Assembly (NCBI GenBank): GCA_015680685.1
Contig: MNCI01010507.1
Coordinates: 62,356 to 126,355 of the forward strand
Source: Gnetum montanum
Lineage: Eukaryota > Streptophyta > Gnetopsida > Gnetales > Gnetaceae
DNA length: 64,000 nt
Reading direction: 5' to 3'
Positions 56,172-64,000 of the stretch are shown one piece after another. The notes below the pieces were generated by a model, which was not told where the DNA came from, made no database searches, and was given only the letters and a program-made list of their open reading frames with translations. The translations under genes and the position numbers were made by a program. The stretch's first letter is position 1. Every line of letters begins with the position of its first letter.

Positions 56172-57116
56172 TGATAAGTTGTTGTTGGTTGGCTATGTTG
56201 ATGAGGCCTCATCAATGTAGCCGACCGTGTCGATGAGGCCTCATCCACGAGGCCCCATTGATGTATTTTGACCTACATCAATGATGCCTTATCGATGTGA
56301 TATCTGTGCATCATCTATAAATACGTGCCTACCCACCACATTTATGGGGAGTCATAATTTCAATTATAGCAAAGCTCTTACATGTTTTTCATTTCAAAGT
56401 TAGAATTTTTTCCTTGAGTTCTTACAGCAAGAGTCATTGAGTGCATGGATCTTTATTCGAGCATTGTTGTACCTGAGCACGATAGTGTGTGCAGCAATAA
56501 AGATGAGCTTTTTGATAAACCTTACAGCACTTTGAATAGATTAGCTCTTTTTATTTATGCATTCAATGTTTTCAATTATTTGCTAATTATTCTCAATTAT
56601 TTCGCAATTATTTTCTAGCAATTAACTTAATGAGATTATTAAGCTAGATAGATTAAATACATAAGTATGACTACTTCAAGTGTAACATGTATTCACTTGG
56701 TAATCCTAGCAACGTTATTGCTTGGTATGCTCAGTAGCATAATGTTTAGTCGCCCAACAGTGGATATGTGGGTTTAGGACGTGTATGGAAAGTGGGAATG
56801 GATACTTATGTTAGGATTAGCTTAATAGTAGTTAGTTAATTAATTTATATTAGTTAATCCAATTCCTTTTACCTACAATTCAAGCACCCAAAACATAAAA
56901 TACAAAATGATAAAAATCGGATGCCTTAGTTATACTTAACCATACCAATGTGCATCACAAGTGTAATTGGGAGGACAACGATTGACTTTAAGGCTAGATT
57001 CACTTCCTAAAGGGCTAGTGCATTGAAAATGATAAAGTTTGTAGAATTCAACTAAGTCACGCATGAACACTTCATGATTCATATGGTTGGGCATAGGGGT
57101 ACCTGATCGCTCATCA
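56172..57116 (+). repeat. 5' LTR of element E
   Basis: 945 bp from TGATAAG to GCTCATCA. U3 contains the perfect palindrome TTGATGAGGCCTCATCAA (56198-56215) and TCGATGAGGCCTCATCCA just after it (56230-56247). TATAAATA is at 56316-56323 and AATAAA at 56496-56501. It is the clearest LTR copy of the palindromic U3 unit in the A/B/D/E group. Confidence 0.88.
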
Positions 57117-57117
57117 T

Positions 57118-57135
57118 TAGTGTCATTGCTGAGAA
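57118..57135 (+). promoter_or_regulatory. Primer binding site of element E
   Basis: TAGTGTCATTGCTGAGAA, a decayed tRNA-Asp-type site. Confidence 0.65.
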
Positions 57136-57270
57136 CTTTGTTTGTGGAATGTGAGCTATTTAGGTCTAAGTGAATACCAATAATATTGTTGTACAAACCT
57201 AAAGGTCCATATCAGTCCCACTATACATAAATTATAAAAGCACACTAAAAATTTCATTTTATTTTACAAA

Positions 57271-57889
57271 ATGTCTAATTCTTCTCGTAAGCATGATGAT
57301 ACTAAACCATCGATTCCACAAGAATGCAAGGTGGTATACACTCATCTAGATGAGCTTGTACCAAATTTTACCTTCATCCTACATCAAGATGAATAGATGT
57401 GATGGTGTGATATGGAGTGTAATGTTGTTTTTCTCCTCAATAGATCTGTGCTTGGAATGCTAATTAAAATCCTTAAGAAGTTGGGCATAGCAGATCTTCA
57501 TGAAGAATATGTTATGGATGGGTACGACACTAGGAACTATCATCCCACTAAAACACAATGTAAGCAAGACAAATGTCAAGAGAGACTCCATGAAGCCACA
57601 AAGGGGAAACTTTACACTAACCCCTTGTTCCTACTAGATCAAAAAGATGATGAGGATCCTTCCTTGTAAGGTTCTCAACATGAAGATTCTCCATCCCCTG
57701 TTAATGATGGTGAGGATGTGAACTTGACCCTATGATCAACTATTCATAAACTAGGTTCAAGAAAGAGTGATAGCCAAAGTAGGGACTTGGGTGAACATTG
57801 CAATAATAAGGGATCTAATGATGGAGATCGTAAAAAGTGTAAGTGTAGTGGTAGATACTATGGTGGTGGTGGTAGTCCACTTTTATCTT
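57271..57889 (+). pseudogene. gag: Element E gag, N-terminal part (cut by element F)
   Basis: Starts M-S-N-S-S-R-K-H-D-D. It has the shared N-terminal domain with Y-T-H-L-D-E-L-V-P-N-F and I-L-H-Q-D-E, then M-L-I-K-I-L-K-K-L-G-I and E-E-Y-V-M-D-G-Y. A TAG-containing segment is at 57394-57402. It ends in the GGT-repeat region, close to where C entered the gag of A. Confidence 0.78.
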
Positions 57890-58777
57890 TGATGAGACAT
57901 GATTCACATAGGCTGCGATATCGCGTACGTGATATCGCGTCTTCCCTACGATATCGCGTACGCGATATCACAGTCTGCCGCCATATCTATAAATAAGATG
58001 TAGCTCTCCCTTGTTCGGAATCCTGGCTAGAAGTAGTGAAGCTCTGGTAGTCTGATCACTCCAGAGTTAGATTAATTTCCCATGTGCCCATAGTAGGATT
58101 CCTAGAGTGAACTGCTCTTTATTCGAGCAACATTGTACCTGAACACAAGTTGTGTACGACAATAAAGATGAACTTGATTGGATAAACCTTGCAGTGCATG
58201 GATAGGATTTTATTTATTGTTATTTATTACTTTCCTAGAATGTGGTACGAGTACGACTTGATTACGAGTATCTAAGGATGTGTACGACTAGTCAAGGAAT
58301 CGGCTACTCGTCGCATGCGGTATGAGTACGACTTGATTACGAGCATTGTGACTACTTGGTAACCAAGTAGTGTATTTCAGGATCTATGCTTGGTAATGCC
58401 AATGGTAGTCCCAGTGTGTACAGCTAGTCAAGGAATCAGCTGCTCATCGCACTTAGGCTAGTTANNNNNNNNNNNNNNNNNNNNNNNNNNNNNNNNNNNN
58501 NNNNNNNNNNNNNNNNNNNNNNNNNNNNNNNNNNNNNNNNNNNNNNNNNNNNNNNNNNNNNNNNNNNNNNNNNNNNNNNNNNNNNNNNNNNNNNNNNNNN
58601 NNNNNNNNNNNNNNNNNNNNNNNNNNNNNNNNNNNNNNNNNNNNNNNNNNNNNNNNNNNNNNNTAACCCCAAGTGTTCCATGGGGCATTTAGGCATTTAG
58701 TCTGCGGAGTTCGACCAGATCGCGCGTGCTACGCTTGTTTCATATGGTTGAGTGTATGGGTATCTCGTCACTCATCA
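57890..58777 (+). repeat. 5' LTR of element F
   Basis: Starts TGATGAGACA and ends CTCATCA, like the other LTRs. U3 carries two palindromic blocks of CGATATCGCG type (57915-57939 and 57949-57969), TATAAATA at 57988-57995 and AATAAA at 58161-58166. The R/U5 part shares GTACGACAATAAAGATGA with A-E. TACGACT(T/A)GATTACGAG recurs at about 58250 and 58325. It contains the gap 58465-58663. Confidence 0.85.
58465..58663. other. Assembly gap inside the LTR of element F
   Basis: 199 N. Open frames running through it are artefacts. Confidence 0.99.
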
Positions 58778-58778
58778 T

Positions 58779-58796
58779 TGGCGCCATTGCTAGGGA
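58779..58796 (+). promoter_or_regulatory. Primer binding site of element F
   Basis: TGGCGCCATTGCTAGGGA. It differs from the plant tRNA-Asp complement TGGCGCCGTTGCCGGGGA at three positions, all transitions. The best preserved primer site in the window. Confidence 0.85.
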
Positions 58797-58908
58797 TGAT
58801 GCTAGTTATCTAGATTAGTTATATCATACAAGGTTGCTGTATAGAACTTAACGATATATCTCTTAAAAAGAAGAAATTATAAAAAGTCACATAAACTCAC
58901 ACACAACA

Positions 58909-60885
58909 ATGCCTCTCCTACAAGATGATAATAATGCCACACTTAGTGAGGAAGTTCATTGGAGAACCAATGAGTTATATGACGATGAAGGTTGGATTAT
59001 ACAACCTGAAGTGGGAGTTTCCTATAAGAATGAACAAAAACAACATCATCATAATGCACAGAAGCCTAACTTACCCGATGACGATGAACCCCCACTAGCC
59101 ACTACAAGCTTAACTTAAATACAAGAGGCCGTTTGAATCTCACGTAGGCATCGTAAAGAGAGCTGTCTACCCAGGCTCGATTTAATTAACTTTTCCAAAT
59201 TTTCAGGAGGCTATGACTTAGATCTGCATCAACATTTACTAGCCTTCTAGGATGCCTGCACATGGAATAACATTGATAACAGTTGGAAAAAACTTAAGCT
59301 CTTTCCTATGACACTCGTTAACCAAGCTAAAGTATGATATAGATCATTAAAACCAAATTCAATACGATGCTAGTCAACAATGGTAGAAGTATTTAACGAA
59401 AAATATCAAACCTACGTAAGAGTGTCAGCCTTGAGGAAACAAATCCAAGGATGGAAACAAGAAAAACATGAGTCCTTGGACATGGACTTAGAAAGATATT
59501 ATTCACTGTTAAACAACTGTCCAGGCCATGGGTTTTCCGAGGAAAGGCTAATGTATCACATTATTGATGGGCTACGTAATGAAACAAGAGAGACCTTAGG
59601 AACGTATGCCCGAGGTCAACTATAAAACCTACGAACCCATCAAGTCCAAGAGCTTATTAAGCAGGTAGCAAAAGAAGAAGGAGAAATAGCTAGATGGAAG
59701 AGTGTTGAAAAACATTAACGAGACCAAAATATTAACTCAACAAAGGTCCATGATCATAATAAGGAGATATCAACAAATCTCAAGGTGGAAACATCATCTT
59801 TCCCAATACAACAATCATTAGAAGAAGCTGAGGCAAAGATCAATAAGATGTTGGAATGGATGAATCAAAAGTGTGGAGAATATATCAACATCATTGGAGA
59901 TAGAGTTTTGATAATCCAAGAGGCAGGACAAAACAATAGACGTTCGGAAAAAAAGAATAAAGGGAATAAGTGCTCAACTACCAATCATACATATGAATGC
60001 AACATATGCCTGTATGATCACCCCAAAGACCAATGCCCAATATTGTTACATATACATGAGCATTGGGGAAACACATTACATCCAGAGTTTGTATAGAGAT
60101 ACTGTGTTCGATCACAGTGGTAACAATCCTAGTCGTGGGAGAGACCACCCTTAGACTGGAGGCACCCTTCATATTTTCTGAATCCAAACGCTTATCACGT
60201 TCAACACCATGTTTCTTCAACTGGGCCAGCATACTCTATCTCATCATAATACCATTCTCCACAATACTATCAACCCATGCCTCCAACACAACCACCACCT
60301 TGTGCACCTTACATCCCTCCTAACTTTCAACACCCTCATCCTTTCCCTCCTTCCACAATGCCACCAACCATTCCTAAGGTGTTTGTACCACCGCAATCCA
60401 CGAACAACACTTGTGCTACTACTACTAACAGCAGTGAAGAGCCTCCTCAACATCAAAAGTGTCCTTTCTTTAAACAAAGCTGTAGGAAGGGACAACATAA
60501 CTCTGAGGCCACTGCATCTTCTAACCCAGCACAAGTCCAACACTATGGTGCACCCTTACCTTCGAATCCAACACCTCATGTAACTTCATTAGGGCCATCA
60601 ACTTACACTCCAACAACCCCAAGGCCCAATCAAGACAACCATGGGAGGCATCAATCCAATCCTTGGATACCATCTAACGGTCCTAAATATCATAGTGGGT
60701 CAACTCATTATCCGGGAACTACATTGTATGAAGTGCTCCACTATGTTTATTACAAAGTGTGAAATCCAAGGTGATAAGTATGGACCAGTTTTAATATTTC
60801 CAATATGCAAGGGTCCTCATTTCCCATTTATTAATCCTCGCCATACTCAACCGTTTAGTTATGGGGAACACCCCCCATTTCAATA
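58909..60885 (+). pseudogene. gag: Element F gag with intact zinc knuckle
   Basis: Starts M-P-L-L-Q-D-D-N-N-A and lacks the N-terminal domain found in A, B, D and E. A stop at 59116 is followed by the retrotransposon gag domain (G-Y-D-L-D-L near 59215, then 59380-59625: V-F-N-E-K-Y-Q-T-Y-V-R, I-I-D-G-L-R-N-E-T-R-E-T-L-G). A frame at 59785-60096 ends in a complete knuckle, C-N-I-C-L-Y-D-H-P-K-D-Q-C (C-x2-C-x3-H-x4-C, the Athila spacing). After a frame break a long Pro/His/Thr-rich tail runs to about 60885. It is less decayed than its relatives, and four or five changes separate it from an open frame. Confidence 0.8.
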
Positions 60886-62285
60886 ACAAGCATGATTAAT
60901 AAATATTTTTCATTTTCTTTGATTTTACAACTTTTTGTTTTTCAGTTTTTCATTTTTCAACTTTTTGTTTTATCTTTTTATCTTTTTATCCTTTTTGTGT
61001 GTTTGTATTTCATGTTTTTGTAAGTAATCTCATCTACGAATAAAACACTCATGTGGATCATTGGTTGAGGTGTGTTTTATGTTATTAAGTCACGAGTGGT
61101 CAATTATTTAGAACAATGAGCCCACTACATCCACTCATCCACTCTACAAATAAGAGGTTCTGTTCGTGGGTACAGTGATATTCTTGAAATTTCTAAAAAC
61201 TTAAAATTTATTTTGTGTTATTGTACCCAGAATGAAGAAGGATGGACCAAGAGGGAATGATTAGGGTGTGACATCAAGGGGACTTGTGAATTCTCTTTGG
61301 TAACATCTGTGGGAGTTATCATGCAATATGGTTGTACTAAGATCCTTGTAGATCTAATGAAAAATGGGAGTAAGAGTAATCAAAAGGGCACTCAAAAATC
61401 AAACGCTCTTCTAGGAGGTCCCATTGGAAAGACATGCACCCATGCCTGATGGTTGGCAACTTCTCTGGATTTAATAAAGTGAAAAAAAAAGAAAGAAAAA
61501 GAAGAAGAAAAGAAAAAGAAGTGCCATAAAACAAAAATCACTCCTCCCTTATACTAAACGCCAAGTGATCGTACGCCTTGTTGTTATGGTACTCTCATAG
61601 TTGTTTATCATGGGATGAAATGATGCGATGTCACTGATAGAATGATGGACTTGGTCCTGATCTTGGAACGACGGGTTAATGACACCCTAATCATGCTTTA
61701 CACGTAGGATTCATTGTGCCCTGAGTTAGATACCTCATTCCCCAATTTTTACGATCCCTTTCTACACTTCACCTCATCTCACTGTTCGTGTAATTGTAGT
61801 TTGTGATCCATATAACATAGAATTTTCATCTCATTTCGGTGATATTTACATGCGTGTGTTTTGTGGAGTTAGTGTGGATTACATTTAACCCTTCTAGTGC
61901 CCATGGACAGTTTAAGTGTGGTTACACAAGGGCATAATAGGTTGAAACCTGCTTTGGGGAGGACCCAGTTGTGTAATTTTGTTGTAATCTTCATTAATTC
62001 TCTAGCTAGAACACACAATTTCTTACCCTCAGCTTAATTTTCATAAATTTGTTTCCCATTTATTAACCCTCAAAATTTTAATGTTCCAATGTATCATTAT
62101 ATTCCCTTTTCTTCATAACCACCATATTTTTAATTGCTAAATTCACATCATTATTGTTCAAAGTGCCTCTCGAATTCATGTAATTACCCTTGAATATATT
62201 AATACTTGACAATGTCCTCAATTTACACCATCAATTTCAAGAAAATCATTAAAAATTCAGTCTTTTTCATGTGTCTCACCTTAGT
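60886..62285 (+). other. Spacer of element F after gag (no pol)
   Basis: Corresponds to the spacers of A, B and D: a T-rich start, a purine-rich run at 61486-61520, and the conserved block GCTTTGGGGAGGACCCAGTTG (61951-61971). It follows gag directly, where 4-5 kb of pol stands in the others. Confidence 0.65.
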
Positions 62286-62289
62286 TGGG

Positions 62290-62363
62290 ATGAGATATCG
62301 CATACGCGATATCGCGTACGCGATGTACCGTATGCGATATCACGTCCTATTTACCTATAAATA
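62290..62363 (+). promoter_or_regulatory. Internal promoter module of element F
   Basis: GATATCGCATACGCGATATC, then CGCGTACGCG, then CGTATGCGATATCACG (62294-62344), then TATAAATA at 62356-62363. These are the same CGATATCGCG-type palindromes as in the F LTR (57915-57969), with similar spacing to TATA (about 12-18 bp), and they are absent from A, B, D and E. Confidence 0.78.
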
Positions 62364-62834
62364 GGAACCCCCACCGCAACACTTAGCATCATTTTGTCAT
62401 TTACGCGGGGGAAATTTTTGAATTTTTTCTCTGCGACTTGCGATTGCATGACCCTCGCTTTTACACTTATATCTCGCGCGTTGGTACTCCGATTTTAATT
62501 CCGTTTGAACCTGCTTGAACCCGGAGTGTTCAGTTCAGTCGTGGGGGAGAGACACTTGCCGAAAAGTGCCTAACTTTTTTTGAAATTTTTCATCGCCCAA
62601 AGGAAATAAATTACGGTAATTAATACTAACACTTAGGAAAATTGTGCCAAACATTATATAACCCTTAAGTACACAGGGAGATTAACAATGAAACCCACCT
62701 AAGTCATAGGACCCATCATTATAATTTTTAGGCATGATCACACAATAACATAAGATCTTCAATTAAAGGCATGTAGTAAGGTATAACTTGAATTTGAAAA
62801 TAACCTTACTAACGTTTGGCCCATGTGATTGTAG
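62364..62834 (+). promoter_or_regulatory. 5' leader and possible intron of the third ORF, element F
   Basis: The ATG at 62835 directly follows GATTGTAG, a good acceptor. At the position of the GTAAGC donor of A/B/D (302 bp upstream, 62533) F has CA|GTTCAG, a weak donor. TCAGTCGTGGGGGAGAG at 62535-62551 is polypurine-like. Confidence 0.45.
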
Positions 62835-63788
62835 ATGGCCCCGAAACGTTCACAGCAGGAGGGTCCTGTCCAAGGTAGAGCGAAACAACCTTGGAGAGGT
62901 AGAAGGAAAGGTCCTGCTGGACAACATACCGAACAGGAGGTGCACTCATTCAGTATCCATCAAGAAGAACCTCCTACCAGATGATCCGGGCAAGCAGAAG
63001 GAGGAGTTGCTGCTACACCTGAACCGGGACAATAACTCACATTGCCCCCGGAATGTGTTCAGGCTGTCCATACGAAGTCCACAATTGCTTCGGTTATTAT
63101 GGAACTTAGCTTCGAATCTTTTACAAAGTTTGCTCCTGAGGCTATTAGGGATCACCTTAAAGGATCTCCCTTATGGCCTATCCTCTTTGAGTGCGGTGCC
63201 TGGTACTTAGGCGAAACGTACCTGTTCTGGCACAATAAGGAGCAAGGCATCACGGTTAACATTGGTGGTGTGACAGTAGATTTTCCTGCACAGGTGATTT
63301 CGAAAGTGTTAAACCTTCCGAATTTAGGCCCCCATGTTGCTTGGTTATCCACCCAATCAGACCTTGATGTGCGAAAAGATTGGTTAGAGAAGGCTTATGG
63401 CAGAGATAAAGCTTTTGGTGAGCTGACAACGGAAGAGCGGGTTTATTTCAAAATTGGAACCTATCACCTCTTCCCCACAAAAGATCTGAAAAGAATATCA
63501 ATGTATGCGGCAAGAGAATGTGCAATGTTGATGGGAAAGGTTAATGCTAACCTTCCCCATCTATATTTGACGGAGATCCTAAGGCGATTCGAAGAACAGA
63601 AGTCAGCAAAGATGGCGTTGCCTTTTCCATGCCTTATCAGGAAACTGTGCCAACGGGCTGGTATTCGGGGATACATAAATGACATCCTCCGAAAAGCCCA
63701 GAATGCTTCTTATGCTGAGTTATTAAAGGCGCTAGCTCCAAGAAAGAGCACTGGCGAAGAGTTGGGACCAGTTGAAGAAGAAGAATAG
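62835..63788 (+). pseudogene. Element F third ORF, N-terminal region
   Basis: M-A-P-K-R-S-Q-Q-E-G-P start. After TGA and TAA codons (about 62982 and 63033) the same frame stays open from 63042 to the TAG at 63786. It contains F-T-K-F-A-P-E-A-I, V-N-I-G-G-V-T-V-D-F-P-A-Q-V-I-S-K-V-L-N-L-P, a T-x-E-E-R-V-Y-F-K-I segment and P-F-P-C-L-I-R-K-L-C-Q-R-A-G-I. These blocks resemble the plant-specific 'putative plant transposon protein' domain seen in many plant retroelement-derived ORFs. It has no membrane segment. It is the best preserved version in the window and useful as a query for the others. Confidence 0.72.
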
Positions 63789-64000
63789 ATGACTGGATCA
63801 CTTGGGACTCAACTTGCAGGACCCAGTCAGCCTCCAGCCACAGGTCCCAGCCAACAACAAGAAGCAGGATCCAGCACAAGCCAGGATCCGCCACCATTGC
63901 AAGACTACAGACCGTCGATGAGCCATCTTAGGGCCATCGCTGAGACGATTAGTTGGGGAAGTCGTGATGACGCAAACCTCTTCCACGTCATCGATGATGC
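63789..64000 (+). pseudogene. Element F third ORF continuing past the window edge
   Basis: After the TAG at 63786 the same frame continues with a Gln/Pro/Ser/Gly-rich stretch (about 63800-63900), then D-Y-R-P-S-M-S-H-L-R-A-I-A-E-T-I. In A and B the third ORF runs some 2 kb further, so the rest probably lies outside. Confidence 0.5.

Larger units (their letters stand above)
56172..57889 (+). mobile_element. Element E: Athila-like retrotransposon, 5' part only
   Basis: LTR (56172-57116), primer site and the first 620 bp of gag are present. Element F then interrupts at 57890. Because a primer site and gag follow, this LTR is the 5' LTR of a new element and not the 3' LTR of D. Predicted left target duplication: TTAGC at 56167-56171. 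Confidence 0.83.
57890..64000 (+). mobile_element. Element F: pol-less Athila-related element
   Basis: LTR (57890-58777, with a gap), primer site, gag (58909 to about 60885), then directly the spacer, internal promoter and third ORF. No protease, RT, RNase H or integrase is present. The right end lies beyond the window. It differs from A/B/D/E in its LTR, in its promoter palindromes and in lacking the gag N-terminal domain, but keeps the same order of noncoding modules. Fewer stops suggest it is the youngest in stack 2. Confidence 0.82.

Noticed and set aside
56172-57116. Reading this LTR as the 3' LTR of element D
   Set aside because: It is followed by a primer site and a gag start, and the third ORF of D is cut before its end, with no polypurine tract before the LTR.
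58436-58696. Open frames across the second gap
   Set aside because: They consist mostly of undetermined bases.
1-64000. tRNA, rRNA or other RNA genes
   Set aside because: No cloverleaf or rRNA core sequence was noticed; the tRNA-Asp-like words are primer binding sites only, about 18 bp long.

Overview
The window is plant nuclear DNA of the transposon-packed kind found in large, heterochromatin-rich seed-plant genomes. It is AT-rich, has two assembly gaps (45395-46135 and 58465-58663), and almost all of it is Ty3/gypsy LTR retrotransposon sequence. I see no intact host gene and cannot name the species. The only non-retrotransposon stretches are 1-1676, with a short minisatellite and the 3' tail of an RTE-type LINE, and 45033-45394.

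Two stacks of nested elements explain the layout. Stack 1 is three deep. Element B (1677-45032, about 13 kb without insertions) is an Athila-like element whose 5' LTR was split by element A (2178-32465, about 13.3 kb without its insertion), a relative of B. The gag of A was in turn split by element C (3822-20826, 17,005 bp), a Tat-lineage element in the opposite orientation. C has a perfect 5-bp target duplication (AAGGA), A has one with a single mismatch (GTAAT/GTAAC), and B is flanked by ACTACATA on both sides. Stack 2 starts in the first gap: element D (46136-56171) is cut by element E (LTR from 56172), whose gag is cut by element F (from 57890), which runs off the right edge.

A, B and D share one plan: LTR, tRNA-Asp primer site, gag with an extra N-terminal domain, protease, RT, RNase H, integrase, a 1.5-kb spacer, then a third ORF in the 'envelope' position. 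E shows only the first part of this plan. All coding regions are pseudogenes. The third ORF does not look like an envelope: it has a domain resembling the plant-specific 'putative plant transposon protein' family and then a long polar, probably coiled-coil part. In A, B and D it is preceded by its own promoter-like module: palindromic repeats, a TATA box, a GTAAGC splice donor and, 302-303 bp later, the ATG, which follows an AG acceptor in B and F. The palindromes resemble those of the LTR promoters. In F, which lacks pol entirely, both LTR and internal module carry a different palindrome (CGATATCGCG type), so the two promoters appear to change together.

Element C has gag-protease on the minus strand (19280-15880), RT-RNase H-extra RNase H-integrase on the minus strand (about 9870-6540), and between them a 5.7-kb block. 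That block contains a degenerate but clearly spliced eight-exon gene on the opposite strand (10588-14796). Its splice sites are consistent in phase; it would encode about 1,075 residues and I do not recognise it. Because it is antisense to the element's genomic RNA, its introns could survive retrotransposition. This gene and the internal third-ORF promoter are the best candidates for undescribed biology here.
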